64,000 nt of DNA from Cannabis sativa (GCF_029168945.1 NC_083607.1:34829257-34893256); one strand, 5' to 3'. Positions 12,405 to 25,562 are shown, numbered from the stretch's first letter. The notes: generated from the sequence alone by a model not told the origin. Numbers and translations: made by a program.

Positions 12405-14325
12405 TGTTGGCAATTATTTTACCAGGATCTTAGATCTACTCACAAGTATGTTTATTAACATCCTAAATATGAACTTTCTAAAACGATAAATTAAACACAT
12501 ATAAAGTTAAGAAAACCTTACATTGATGCAGCGGAATAAATGTCTCCTTCCACTCAGATCTCTAACCCTTGATTCCTTTCTCAGAAGCGAGTATAATCAA
12601 GATCTGAGCCCGAATCTCCTTCTTCTTCAAGCTTTGATCCTTCACGGTCTTCCAATCTATGATTGAGTTGCGCTTCTTTGTGTGTGGGCACTTACTCTTT
12701 CACTAAGGTCACGAAAAAGATGAAGGGAAAAGAGAGAGAGGTATTTCGGCCAAGGTAGAGAGTGAGGAAGGCTCAGTTTTCTGAAGAGAGAAATTTCTAT
12801 CAGAAAGCTAATCTGAAAACTTGTGAAAGCATGTTTTGTGACTGAGCCATCACTTTCTATTTATAGGCAACTACTAGGTTTAGGTTTAGAATTATTTGGC
12901 ATTAAAATAATGAAAATATTAATTTGAAAAAGCCTTTTAAGTGGTCGGCCATATGGTGTTAATGGGCCTCACTTAATTTTGCCATTTTATCAAATTTTAT
13001 CTCTATTTTCTCAAAAACGCCAATTTTCCAATTCTAACCTTTTAAATGCCAAAACTAATTATTTAATAACTAAAATAGATTATTAAATAATATTGTCATT
13101 TAATTTAATTATTAATTAGACATATAAAGTCCATTAATAAATAAATAAACCTAGAAAACTCTTTTCCTTACAATTTCACCCCTGAATAGTGAAAATTCAT
13201 AAAATTAGACATAGTCTAACTTTAGAATTATAATTGACCAATCACGAATCAATTAATGAGTCCTACAAGCAGAATGTTCTCAACTAGAATGGGGACCATG
13301 GATCTATATGCTGAGCTTCCAATAAGTGAACCAAATTTACCAAGTAAATTCCTACTTATTAATTCTTCGTTGAATCCACTCTTAGAACTTAGAATTGCAC
13401 TCTCAGACTTATATAGAGCATATTGTATGTTTCACGATACCAATATACTATCTCATTTAACCATTGTTATAATCTTATTGTGATTTAAAGATCCTCTATA
13501 TAGATGATTTACATCGAGATGGGATTTCTTTACCGTTCTCACCCCTCAATGTAGTTTGCCCCTTAAAACACTGAGCTACCTGTAAATGGTGTTTAGTGAT
13601 CTAATAATTAGTCAGTTAAACAAGAGCTCATCCATTTACTTCTATTTGCTAAGCTCGAAGGGAATCATCACTTGACTTCTATACACCAGTAGAAGCTATA
13701 GATTCCATATTTATGTTCAGCACTCCCACTCAATCATACTATCATGTTCCCAAAATATACGTATCACCCTGACCCGAAAGTAGGCTTAACTAATAAATCT
13801 AAGAACATGAATAGCACTCCTGAGTTGAGGCCAAGCATATCAGGATTTAGATTCTTTTAATCTTAAGATCAACTACTGATATTGACTTGGAAAGATATGT
13901 GTAACGGTAAGTTTGTAATATCTTAACTTAGTTGCAATATCGGTCCAGTCCAATGTATACTCCATACATTCGAAACTAGTATACTTTACTAATGTCCTGG
14001 AAAGAACATAACACTTACTCCAAGTGTAAGTATACATCATCGCTGATTATCACATTAGTGTAAATCCAATAACACTGATGAAACAGGGACCAAAACTTTT
14101 GATTCATATGATCACAATCACATTCCACTGTGTTGACGATACTGTAATTGTGAATAAACATATGATCTGGATTTAACTGATTTTGTGTGTATGAATGTAA
14201 TAAACATATTAAACATATTAAACCATTAGCATGTAGAATTCATGCAAACATCAATCACTTCAAATTTCTTATATTGATAACTAATCAGATTGTAAAGAGT
14301 TTTATTTAGGGCATAATACCCAACA
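12405..14325 (-). repeat. 3' LTR of reversed copia element
   Basis: On plus it reads TGTTGGCAATTATTTTACC at the left and ends CCCAACA at 14325. The TATA box on minus is at 12865-12857. The polypurine tract (AGTGCAAGTGGGAG on minus) follows on the internal side at about 14341-14326. Confidence 0.92.
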
Positions 14326-16148
14326 AACTCCCACTTGCACTAATATAAAACAAACTGTGCAAATAGGTCAATCTGATGTCTTGATCTTCAGATCAAGTGT
14401 AGTATATTTGAATCCACCCAAACTTCTGGATACTAGTTCATAAATACACTTATGAAACCTCCTTTACTATATGCTTTACTCATCAAGGGATACTGAAATC
14501 TTTACTGTTTGAAAAGTACATCTGAATTAACAGAGGACATATCTCTCATATTTTAAAATATGTAATTGAGATAATACAGTGTAGACTTTTCTTCAGTGAT
14601 ATAACTTTCTGGTATTTTCGAATAGACCAAGTTATAGTTCTTCTCTGGTAGAGCTTGAATTATTATACAATAATTCCTCCACCCCCAAAGTAAGCACCAT
14701 CTCATATAAATCGAAATTAGATGGTGAGATACAAAGACAACTGATACACAGTTCCTTAATATCTGACATATAGATCACTTTCATAAATCCTTCTTGAATA
14801 TCTTCTAATGTTCCCTATTTGATTACATCTCAGATAGCTCCCACTCAATAGCAGATGTCTGGTTAAATAATACTTTTAACCTCTGATTGTTTAGAGAGTT
14901 ACCTAGTTGTGACTTTTGTGTTAGTCTGAAACTTTAAGTTTAGACTAAGTCATCAACATAGCAGACTAGTATTTGAAGTGAAAAATACATGCCAGAGATT
15001 AAAGTAATCAAAATTAAGATACCATCAAATTTTATGAGGATTAAGAATTCTTGGTTCAAGTCATTCGAATGGACTGAACTAGAGTTCTTTATCTTATTCG
15101 CATAATTCTGATAAGCTATACCTATCCATGTGAATGGTTAGATTTGCTTTTCAGTATTGTTCTTAAGTACCTATCACAATTATCAACCTAATGAAGATGG
15201 GTATAGAACTTTAAAATTCTCCCACTCAATTAAGGTAGTGTGAAACTTTAACAAAGAACTTTCAAAGGTATCATAACTTTTACTTACAACAGTAAAATCG
15301 AAATGGAACATACAATCAAGATCAAGAATTTATATTGACAATAGCTGACTCATTATATTACTTCCATGTTTAAACAAGATATGTGTTTCATAGGGAATTG
15401 TGGAATAGACTCCACCCCTAAGAATATACATATAGGGTACTATGGATAACCTCCACCCCTAAGTATATAGAGATTATGATCCACCCCTAAAGGTTGTAAA
15501 GATCATGATTCTCTTAGTGTGATAGAGTTTATGTGGAGTTGAATACTATCCAGAGTTCATTACATATAAAAGATCGTTGAACTGCATAGTTTTCTTAACT
15601 TTTCTCCACCCCTATCAGATCATAAGATCCTTTTATTAAACAAATTCTTAATAATTGTTTGAGAATTAACAATTATTGATAAACAAAGAAATAATTTCTA
15701 GTGTTTATATAATATAACTCTATGAAGAGTTGAAAATATTATAGAATTTGCATCAATAATAAAAACACTTACACATACAAACATACAAATATAATGTGGT
15801 AATAATTGATGAAGATAAAATAAATGAAGCTCAATCTCATAATTTGCAATAGGGAATTTCGAAAAAAAAAAATAAAACTTTATTAATAAAAAAAATGTAT
15901 TGCAACAATATGAGAGAAACAAGGATAAATATCCCTAACTAAAATTTGAAATCCAAATTGTCTTTAAACTAAAACAATTAATTCAAAAATTGAAGAGCTT
16001 CATCTTCATCTGGACGATTTCACCCTTGGTCCAGCTTTCTGATCAACTCAATTGAGTTCAAGTAGCTTGGCCTATAAGAAGAAGAAAACAAATAAACAAA
16101 GTTAGTCCAGAATCATAAATCCAATTGGATAATAATTCACTAAAACCC
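14326..16148 (-). other. decayed 3' tail of reversed copia element
   Basis: There is no intact reading frame. The 14640-14900 stretch, read on minus, keeps traces of a copia RT/RNase H end: a word matching the C-terminal pol segment near 14860, and GGGGGTGGAG near 14680, matching the corresponding segment of the outer element. Only about 1.3 kb separates gag from this RT/RNase H trace, so protease, integrase and most RT are deleted. CCACCCCTAA words recur at about 15411, 15451, 15480 and 15605. Confidence 0.6.
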
Positions 16149-17009
16149 TTAAAGTTTATAAAAGGAAATACCTTGTTTCTTTGCAAGAAGTTTAGGACAC
16201 TGGGGTTTCCAATGACCTTTCTCATTGCAGTAGAAACACTTCCCTTTAAGTGTAGCATCACCAAAAGGAGCAGCCTTTTTCATGGCTTTTGTTCACTTCT
16301 TGGTGTTCTTCCACTTCTTCTTCGATTTGGGCTTTGAAGCAGAGGCAACATTTGCTTCAGGTTTTATCGTCCCATTACCATTACCAGGATTGTGAGGTTT
16401 ACTCCCTTTCTTCTTGGGTCCTCCAATCAAATTTTCATAAGTTTGAAGGTCATTGACTAATTCATGAAAGTCAATTTCCTTCTTATTCATGACATAATTT
16501 GATGTGTATGGTAGAAATGCTGGAGTCAGGCTATTCAAGATAAGACTAACTTGAGTAGCACTGTCCATTTCAGCACCATGATCCTGGGCTTCTTGGAAAT
16601 AACTGGACATGAGAAGAACATGATCACGCACGTTTTGATGAGGTTCCATCCGTGCGTTAATGTACTTCTTAGTCGCGTCAAAGCGTGACTGAAGCGATGC
16701 CTTACCGAATAGCTCATTTAACTTCGTCATAACTTCAGCAGCCTTCTCAGTTTTAGAAAACCAATTTTTGAGGGTGTCAACCATGCTAGAAAGCATAAAG
16801 TATAGAGCTTTGTCATTTGCTTTCTGCTAACGCTCATACTTTTCTTTCACAGCTTTGGTTGCATTGTCCCTAGGCACTTCAGGTGACGGCTCAGTTAAAA
16901 CAAACAAGGCACTTTCTCCTATGAGAGCAATATTAATGTTCTCATTCCATTTATTAAAGTTAGATCCATTCAGCTTGTTTTTAGTCAACAGTGATAACAT
17001 GGGATTCAT
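16149..17009 (-). pseudogene. gag: copia gag polyprotein, two stops
   Basis: One frame of 287 codons runs from ATG at 17009 to TAA at 16149, broken by TAG at 16829-16827 and TGA at 16295-16293. The N-terminus (LNGSNFNKWNENINIAL) and the middle part match the gag_UBN2-type capsid seen in plant Ty1/copia elements. A basic Lys-rich stretch follows, then a zinc knuckle CFYCNEKGHWKPQC (CX2CX4HX4C) at about 16220-16180. Gag forms the particle and binds element RNA. The frame ends about 10 codons after the knuckle and does not continue into protease, unlike ordinary copia gag-pol. Apart from the two stops the frame is clean, so decay is recent or selection on gag persisted longer than on pol. Confidence 0.85.
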
Positions 17010-17188
17010 TTTGACAAAACAGGATACTACAAAATAATAGAAATCAACAAATAGAAATTAAATAATGGTTTAACACACAAAAACAATTCAGAAATTATAA
17101 GCACATAGCAAGTAGGAATGATATGAGAAAATACTTAAAAAATTCAATCCTAAATAATTTCCAAGGTTTTCAACAAACTGATATCAGT

Positions 17189-17321
17189 GTCCCGTTTAGG
17201 CGAGAGTCAAAGCTACCATCCATTGAATAGAGTTGTCAGCTCATCTAAAATGTTAAACATTCTAGCAACCTTTTATTCGATCAAGGTCAGAATCCAGCGT
17301 TGTCCCGTTTAGGCGAGAGTC
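17189..17321 (-). repeat. two copies of a 20-bp leader motif upstream of copia gag
   Basis: GACTCTCGCCTAAACGGGAC (minus strand) is at 17208-17189 and 17321-17302, 113 bp apart. The same word occurs at 32233-32252 and 32345-32364 in the outer element, with a degenerate third copy at about 32730. It is the best-conserved word in an otherwise drifting leader. Confidence 0.8.
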
Positions 17322-18359
17322 AAGGCTATTCTATCTTATGAGCTTCTACCATTGTTTCGCAATTTGCAAGTCAAATATGGTCTCCACCATTAGGGTGATC
17401 TATACCATATAAAACACTTACAAACCACTTATCATGCGAGATAAACGGTGCGAAATTGCTAATGAACGTTCCTCCATTAGGGAGGATTACTCACTAAAAC
17501 AAACGCGGTGTAAAATCCACAATGGAGATCGAATATCTAAGTAATAATAAAGCTCATTGTTTAAAATGTATTTTCTTTATTATTCTAATAAATAAATCTC
17601 ATTAAATTCTATTTAAGAATTAAAATTCAAAAAATAAGAATTTAATATAATATTTATAAAATTATACTTAGATGGTGATTGAAATAAAATTAATTATTTC
17701 CATCTTAGTAATAATCTTAAATATAAATATTAAGGAAATTAATTTAAGTTGAATTAAATAAATAATTAGCAACTTAAAAATTTCCTTTGAGAATATATTT
17801 ATTGGGTTCGAAAATTTAAAGTATATAAAAATACAATTTTCGAAAATAATAAAAATAGAAAAGAAATACTTCAAGAAAAAATATCACCTATCTAGATATT
17901 CTTTTGACTAGTTAATTCAATTTCTAATAATATATATATTTTTTTAAATTCATTTATTTTAAAGTAATCAATTGAATGAAAAAATCATTGATTGTAGTTG
18001 GTCCAAGAATTAATTAAAATAAATAATTAATTTACAACCCAATCTATTTTTCAAAATAAAAAATTCGAAAATATTGCATAAATAAAATGCAAATTTCGAA
18101 ATTGATTAATAAAATAAAGAAAAAATATATATTTTGAAAATTATTTAAATTTAAGTTGAGAAATTAAATTTCAACCTAAAAATAATTTTCTATTTAATTA
18201 AGTGTCATGAAAAATCAATAAATATTTAAGTATCATGATGAAAATCAACTTAGATATTTAGATTCTTCAAGTTAATTAAATGTATTAAATTCAAGAAATA
18301 ATAATTAAGTGTAGAGAAGGCTTAATTATTTATTTCTAGTTTAATACTAGGAAAAATAT
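17322..18359 (-). other. AT-rich leader of reversed copia, part next to gag
   Basis: Mostly A/T without a coding region. It continues at 27783 beyond the Tekay-1 insertion. The last five bases, AATAT (18355-18359), are the target duplication of that insertion. Confidence 0.75.
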
Positions 18360-20594
18360 TGTAAAGCCCGCTTAGTTAATTTGGAAATTAGCAGTTGTTT
18401 ATGTTTAATTATGAAATTATTTATAGCTATTTAAATAATTTATTACTGTTATTTATGGAATTCAGAAATGCATGATTATGTCATCAGTAGTTTTTATATT
18501 TTGCATTTCCGGTGTCCGGTATTTTGGAACTCGGCGTTTGGCTCAGTAGAAATCACAACTTAGTATGTTAGTAATTTGGGGACGGGTTTTAGACATTGGG
18601 AATGTCGGGAATGGTCGGGAATTTAGAATGTCCCAAAAATACCCCTTTAGTATGATTTTCATGATTTTATGGTGGAGGGGCAAAATGGTCTTTTTGCCCC
18701 ATTAGTGTTTTGTCTTTTAATGACTTTTTATTTGAAAATTTAAATGTTTAAGTGTTTAATTGTTGGCTGAATAAAATGGGATTTTATAGCTTTTATTTCA
18801 TTTTTTTCCCAAACTTAGAAAAATTACATTTTCTCAAAGAAAACTCTCTCAACTCTCTCTCTCTCTTTTCGGCCATTTGAGGCAGCTTCAAGGGTGATTT
18901 TTCCTCTTCAATTTCAAGTAAATTTCAGCTAGTTAGTGTGTCTCTAATCAAGGTAATTCTTGTCTAGCTTTTTCTAATTAGTTTCCTTGAGATTTTTTAT
19001 GAAAATTGATGAAATGCATGCTTGAATAGTTGTTGTTGTTGCTGCTGAAATCTGGTTGTTGTTCTGAGTTTAAGCATGTTAGATTAGGGTTGTTTAAGTG
19101 ATTTTGAAAGCATATTGGATAGATTGTTAAAGCTTTGAATTTTCTATGCAAAAATGTGGTTTTTGGAGGAAAATATAGTGATTCTGTTATTGTGTTGTTG
19201 CTGTAGTTTCTAATAGTTTTCAGAGGTGATTTCATGCATATTTGAGTAGAATTAACTAGGTTTGAATGCATGTTTGTGGGAATTGCTCAAGTTTGAGTTT
19301 AGAACTCAAAGCTTGAGCTTTAATGGTGATTTTTGATTCTGTGGTTTCTGGGTTAGTTTGAGGCCTTAGAAATGTTCTAGGGAAGGTATAGAACAGGTCT
19401 GGAAAGTTTGGAACCATTTGGGGTTGAATTGGTCGAGTTATGAAAAATTTGGTTTGCTGCCTGCGAGGAACCGGAATTCCGGTTGTGCATCCAGAATTTC
19501 GGATGAGGGTTTAGTAATTCCCAGAACCGGAATTTCGGTTGGGCAACCGGTCTGCCGGTTGGGGAATTTTTCAGAACCCTAGTTTTCCTCGTTTTTATGT
19601 TTTTAGGGGTATTGCCATGCTTTTTATCGATAGGGAAACTTTTAGTTCTAAGTTTTAGTCCCCGGGAAGTGATTTAGCGTGTCACTTATAGCGTTGTGAT
19701 TTTTATGGTTTAGGAGCCGATGTCCGCCGCTCGGCTTCGATTCCGGTCGGGTTGGCCCGGCACACACGAAATCGGAATCCAGGTAAGATTAGTATAACAG
19801 TATGCATATGTAGATTACATGTTTAGCGTGCATGTTGGAAGCCTGCTAGATTACATTAGTTATGTATATAGGCTTCGAACCATCCAACCCTGTCACGTCG
19901 GTACAGGATGGAGTATGACCAGCAGCCGGAGTATGACCGGTTTGACCGATCAGGCTGACATTTGGTTGGTGGTTCAGTGCTATTGACCTATCCCGTCGGT
20001 ACAGGCTGGAGTATGACCAGCAGCCGGAGTATGACCGGTTTGACCGACCAGGAGGATATTTGTTAATAGTACCGTCCCTGTGAACGTTCAAAACTCAGTA
20101 CCATGTTGGACATGGCAGTAGTGGCTCAGTACCATGTTGGACATGGCAGTAGCGGGACTCAGTATCGTGTTGGACACGGCAGTTAGAATTATGTATGATA
20201 TTATTATGCTTTTCTTACTGAGTCTGTCGACTCACAGTTTATGTTCATGTGTAGGTAAAGGCAAGGCTATAGCTGATGGACCGTGAGCGAGCTTATGAGA
20301 TTGTACATGTCGGGGCGGTTAGGCCTGGAGCGTACGATCCTCGGGACAGCAAGGCTGAATTTTTGTAACTAGTCGTTAGACGACTTTTAATTTTATGTAA
20401 TAGTTAAACAGTTAAAACTTTTGTAAATATTTTTATAATCGGGATCCCGAGTCTTTTGTAATATGGTTTATAAGTTTAATTAAAAAGCAAAATTTTAATT
20501 AATCACGTTTTTCCATAAACCTCGTTGATTAGCAACGAGCTGCACAGTACGTTTAAAAATCACGTAATACGCCTAAGTTAGTTAGGGTGTTACA
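18360..20594 (+). repeat. 5' LTR of Tekay-1
   Basis: TGTAAAGCCCGC to GGGTGTTACA. Inside are the AACCGG palindrome cluster (19469-19562), a direct repeat starting CGTCGGTACAGG at 19896 and about 19994, and a 31-bp tandem repeat (20094-20186). A long antisense open frame (18978-19271) is shared with the 3' LTR and is explained by LTR identity. Confidence 0.94.
20094..20186 (+). repeat. 31-bp tandem repeat in the Tekay LTR
   Basis: Two full units beginning CTCAGTACCATGTTGGACAT are at 20094-20124 and 20125-20155, with a diverged third from 20158. Each contains the inverted repeat CATGTTGGACATG. The 3' LTR has the same number (from about 27277). Tekay-3 has one unit more (59339-59462), so unit number varies between copies. 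Confidence 0.85.
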
Positions 20595-20597
20595 ATT

Positions 20598-20609
20598 TGG
20601 TATCAGAGC
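20598..20609 (+). promoter_or_regulatory. primer binding site, initiator tRNA-Met
   Basis: TGGTATCAGAGC begins three bases after the 5' LTR end. This is the standard plant site for tRNA-iMet priming. Confidence 0.92.
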
Positions 20610-20876
20610 CGCCAGGTTGTCTTCCGAAGATCGTCACGACATGTACAATCATCATCAGCAGTTAGCTCGGTTCACGGTTCAGTAAGGCTTTAATTCTTTA
20701 GTAGTTTATTTTATTCAGTTATGAAAAAGAAAAGCCTGTTAGGAAGCATGTTAGTAGCCTGATAGTAGAATAGGCGCATGTTTCGTTTTTAATTTCCAAA
20801 TTAATCGGCATTAGTAAGCTCGCCTTGAATACGACCTGATATGCCACCTCTTGGTTTCGCAGGCGGTTCTAACTAG

Positions 20877-22199
20877 ATGGACGCCAGGCGGACTACCAGG
20901 AGTCAGGGCAACTCCGTAGGGTCGAATCAAGGTCAGGGAGCCCAGTTTCCCCCACCGCTGTGGGCCGAGGTAGAGGTCCCCGAGACGGGGCTCGTGGCCG
21001 GGGTGATGAGAACCCGCCACAGCTGCCCGTGCTCCCCGGCCGATCGGTGGAGCCCCGAACCGGGAGTTACGGTTTGCGGAGATGCAAGCCCGGATCGAAG
21101 AGCAAGACCTCGAGATTCGTAGGTTGAGACGGCAGGTGCTCCCGCAGCCCGGTTGCCGTAGTTCCGGTGGCACCTCGCCCCCGCCGCCTGTGCCGAGATA
21201 GTGGTGGCGGCCCATAGATTAGAACCATTATATGAGCGGTTCCGGAAGCAAGCACCTCCGGTATTCCTGGGAGGTCCGGATGTAATGAAAGCCGAGCAAT
21301 GGCTGACGGTGATCACCAAGATACTGAATTTCATGGGTGTCACCGGTAACGACAGAGTGGTGTGCGCCACGTTTCAGTTCCAGGAGGACGCATTGGTCTG
21401 GTGGGACATGGTGTCTCAGATCCATGACGTCACCACCATGACCTGGGAAAGGTTCCAGGAACTCTTTAATGCGAAATACTACAATGAGGCGGTCAGAAGC
21501 GCCAAGAGGAAAGAGTTCGTTCACCTGACCCAGCGGGAGAACATGAGCGTCACTGAGTATACTACTCAGTTTGACCGGTTGGCGAGGTTAGCCTCGGGAA
21601 TTGTGCCGACCGACTTCAGCAAGAAGGAGAAGTACTTGGACGGGTTGAGTCCCAAGATCAGGCATGATCTGATGATTACCACCGACGACAGCACCACCTA
21701 TGCTCAGATGGTGGAGAAGGCACTGCGAGCTGAGGGCGCAGTGGGGTGCATGTCAGAATCAGCGAGTACTCCGGTTGGTGGCGGGGCTCCTACCCCTCCT
21801 ACGTCAGGCTTTAGCAGGGGGAGTAGTGGTTCGGCCATTGATCAGAGGAAGAGAGCACCCACTGCTTCCGGCGGCTCGAGCCAGAACAAGAGGTTCCGGG
21901 GGAACCAGAACAGAGGGAGTCGTCCTGGTGGTACTGAGACCCGATTCTCCTATCCCGAGTGCCCTAGCTGCAAGAGGCACCATCGGGGTGAGTGCAAAGG
22001 TCAGGGATGCTTTCATTGTGGCATGCCCGGACACTTCAAGAGGGAATGTCCCCAGCTCCGACCTGAGGCACCGCGAGCTCCAGCGATACCCACTCCAGCC
22101 AGGGTGTTCGCTATCACGCAGGCTGATGCAGATGCCAGCCCATCAGTAGTCACAGGTCAGCTTTCTATTAACAACTCGCTATATTCGGTCTTTGTTTGA
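20877..22199 (+). pseudogene. gag: gag of Tekay-1, frame-broken at its N-terminus
   Basis: The start ATG at 20877 opens an N-terminal Arg/Gly/Gln-rich segment, which loses frame in the GC-rich 20960-21190 block. A continuous frame resumes at 21201 and runs to 22199. It holds the capsid-type gag domain (LEPLYERFRKQAPPVF to about 21720), a Ser/Gly/Arg-rich linker, and a zinc knuckle CFHCGMPGHFKREC (CX2CX4HX4C) near 22008-22050. In the related Tekay-3 the equivalent junction runs straight into the protease as one frame. Here a one-base length difference near 22185 makes gag end at 22199. Gag packages element RNA. The broken segment coincides with a CAG-to-CG difference cluster and may be a sequence error. 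Confidence 0.85.
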
Positions 22200-25100
22200 T
22201 TCTGGGGCTACACATTCTTATGTGGCGGCCAGAGTCTTTAGTAAATTGGGTAGACCCTATGATAGATATGAATCAGGGTTTGGAACCCTGTTACCTGGCG
22301 GAGAATTGGTTATCTCCAATAGGTGGATTAGGTCTATGCCAATCAGGATAGATGGTAGAGAGTTAAGCGCTGATCTGATAGAGATGAGCTTAGTCGAATT
22401 TGATATTATTTTAGGAATGGATTTCCAATCTAAATATTCGGCGAGCATTGACTGTAAAAGGAAGATGGTGGTCTTCCAACCGGAAAGTGAAGAACCGTTT
22501 GTATTTGTTGGTTCGGTTCAGGGATCTCGGATCCCGGTGATCTCGGCTATGTCAGCGAGAGAATTGTTGCACGGCGGGTGCTTAGGGTTTCTGGCCGTGG
22601 TGGTGGACACCACTCGGCCAGACACCATTCGGCCAGAGGACATTAGAGTGGTTCGGGAATTTTTGGACGTTTTTCCCGAAGAACTTCCAGGGTTACCACC
22701 TCAGCGGGAGATTGATTTCGTGATTGACTTGGCACCAGGGGTGGATCCGGTTTCCAAAGCCCCGTATAGGATGGCTCCAGCTGAACTTAAGGAATTAAAG
22801 ATTCAGCTCCAAGGGTTGCTTGACATAGGGCTCATTCGGCCCAGTGTGTCACCCTGGGGAGCACCGCTTTTGTTCGTCAAGAAGAAGGATGGATCTATGA
22901 GGATGTGCATCGACTACAGAGAGTTGAACAAGCTGACAGTGAAGAATAAATATCCATTACCTAGGATCGATGACTTGTTCGATCAGCTTCAGGGGAAGAC
23001 GGTCTTCTCTAAGATTGATCTCCGTTCGGGTTATCATCAGTTGAGAATTCGAGAGGAGGACATTCCGAAGACGGCTTTCCGCACTAGGTATGGACATTAC
23101 GAGTTTCTGGTTATGTCATTCGGACTAACCAATGCTCCTGCAGCATTCATGGACCTGATGAATAGAGTATTCAAGGATTTCCTCGATATCTGTGTGATTG
23201 TGTTTATCGACGACATCCTCATGTACTCTCAATCAGAAGAGGAGCATGAGTTACATCTTCAGATGGTACTGCAACGACTTCGAGAACATAAGCTTTACGC
23301 CAAGTTCAAGAAATGTGAGTTCTGGTTATCTCAGGTGTCCTTCCTAGGGCACATTGTGAGTAAAGATGGGATTAAGGTGGATCCCGGGAAGATTGAATCC
23401 GTCAGGGATTGGCCGAGACCGAAGACAGTGACAGAGATCAGAAGCTTCCTGGGATTAGCTGGGTACTACCGTAGGTTCGTGGAGGGGTTCTCCAAAATTT
23501 CAATGCCCCTAACCGAGCTTACAAAGAAGAATCAGCGATTTATCTGGTCAAATAAATGTGAAGCTAGCTTTCAGGAGCTGAAGCAGAGATTGATTACTGC
23601 TCCTGTGCTAGCTTTGCCTTCGGACAAGGAGAAGTTCGTAGTCTACTGTGACGCATCCAAACAGGGTTTGGGGTGTGTATTGATGCAAGCCGACCGGGTT
23701 ATCGCTTATGCCTCTCGTCAGTTAAAGGATTATGAACAGCGATACGCGACTCATGATTTAGAATTGGCCGCAGTGGTTTTTGCACTGAAGATTTGGCGGC
23801 ATTACCTTTATGGGGAGAAGTGTGAGATCTATACCGACCATAAAAGTCTCAAGTATTTCTTTACTCAGAAAGATTTGAACATGAGATAAAGGCGTTGGTT
23901 GGAATTAGTGAAGGATTATGATTGTGAGATCCTCTATCATCCCGGAAAAGCCAATGTAGTGGCTGATGCCCTGAGCAGAAAGGGTCCCGGGCAAGTAGCT
24001 AGCATGGTTCAGATCTCACCCCAGCTAGCTGAGGATATGGTTAGATCAAGCATTGAGTTTGTGGTAGGTCAGCTTCACAACTTGACGCTGCAATCTGATC
24101 TATTAGAAAGAATAAAAGTCGCTCAGATGACAGATCCGGAGTTAGTGAAAATCCGAGATGAGGTATTGGCTGGTCAAGCCAAGGACTTTTCAGTGTCAGA
24201 TAGTGGGATGCTTTTGTATAAAGCCAGGGTTTGTGTCCCGAACAGTGTGGAACTTAGAAATGAGATCTTTGAGGAGGCTCATTCTACCCCGTATTCTCTG
24301 CATCCCTGCACCACCAAGATGTACCAAGATTTGAAACCGTACTTCTGGTGGAGCGGTATGAAGAAGAATTTGGTAGAATTCGTATCGAGATGCCTCACGT
24401 GTCAGCAGATTAAGGCTGAACATCAGAGACCAGCAGGGTTGTTGCAGCCTCTAACCCTACCAGAATGGAAATGGGAGGGCATTACAATGGATTTTGTGGT
24501 CGGGTTACCTAGGACCACGGGTTTATTTGATTCCATCTGGTAGTGGTGGATCGATTTACGAAATCTGCTCATTTTCTGCCGGTCAGAACAACATTTTCAG
24601 TGGATCAGTTGGCAGAACTGTACGTCAGAGAGATAGTGAGACTTCACGGGGTACCGAAGTCTATAGTTTCGGACAGGGATCCGAAATTCACCTCCAAATT
24701 TTGGCAAAGTTTGCAACGGGCAATGGGTACAAAGCTAAAATTCAGTACAGCATTCCATCCTCAGACAGATGGTCAGTCCGAAAGGACAATTCAGATATTG
24801 GAGGACATGTTGAGAGCCTGTGTTATGGACTTTGAAGGCTCATGGAGTAAGTATCTACCGTTGATAGAATTCTCTTACAACAACAGTTATCAGAGTACGA
24901 TAGGGATGGCTCCCTATGAACTGTTATACGGTAGGAAATGTAGATCCCCTATCCACTGGGATGAGACAGGGGAGAGGAAATACCTAGGTCCAGAGTCAGT
25001 TCAGCGGACCAATGAGGCGATAGAGAAGATAAAAGCTAGAATGCTTGCCTCACGGAGCGGCAGCAAGAGTTACGCAGATCCGAAACGCAGAGATGTTGAG

Positions 25101-25562
25101 TTCCAAGTAGGGGAACATGTGTTTTTACGGGTATCTCCGATGAAGGGGATTAAACGTTTCGGGAAAAGAGGCAAGTTATGACCTAGATTTACTGGACCTT
25201 TCGAGATTCTCGAGAAGATAGGTCAAGTGGCATATCGGTTAGCATTGCCTCCGGCCTTATCAGCAGTTCACAACGTATTCCATGTCTCGATGTTGAGAAA
25301 ATACGTTTCAGACCCCTCTCATATACTCAGTTATGAGAGTCTTCAGCTTCAGCCAGACATGACCTATGAGGAACAGCCAGTGCAGATCCTGGATAGAAAG
25401 GATAAAGTCCTTCGGAATAAGACCATAGCGTTGGTCAAGGTTCTCTGGAGAAACAGTAAGGTGGAAGAAGCCACCTGGGAGCTAGAGTCAGATATGAGAG
25501 CTCAATATCCAGAGTTATTCAGGTTAGATTTCGGGGACGAAATCCTTTTAAGGGGGGGATAG
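22190..25562 (+). pseudogene. pol: pol of Tekay-1: protease, RT, RNase H, integrase, chromodomain
   Basis: Protease LFDSGATHS at about 22192; RT with FIDD in 23202-23220; RNase H starting at VVYCDAS near 23640; integrase with zinc-binding HHCC (HPCTTKM to CLTCQQ, about 24300-24410), core D in [10 protein letters not shown] in VSDRDPKF and E in GQSERT; a C-terminal GPF-like part; and a chromodomain at about 25380-25520 (ILDRKDKVL to WELES). Lesions against the Tekay-3 copy: a frameshift at the gag junction, CAA to TAA at 23887-23889, loss of one G at about 24540, and TGC to TGA at about 25179-25181. The natural stop TAG (25560-25562) overlaps the purine tract. Chromodomains of this type direct integration to heterochromatin, which fits landing inside another transposon. 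Confidence 0.92.

Noticed and set aside
13256..13483. A 75-codon plus frame repeated at 30931-31158
   Set aside because: Antisense reading of the copia LTR; duplicated with the LTR.
18978..19271. A 97-codon antisense frame, identical at 26182-26475
   Set aside because: Identity reflects the two young LTRs of one element. Tekay-3 does not keep it.
19846..20091. Antisense frame rich in Tyr/Ser/Arg repeats, also at 27029-27274 and 59109-59336
   Set aside because: It is the reverse reading of the LTR direct repeats, with length changing with repeat number.
20094..20186. Direct repeats resembling a CRISPR array
   Set aside because: Units are contiguous without unique spacers, only two or three copies, in a plant LTR.
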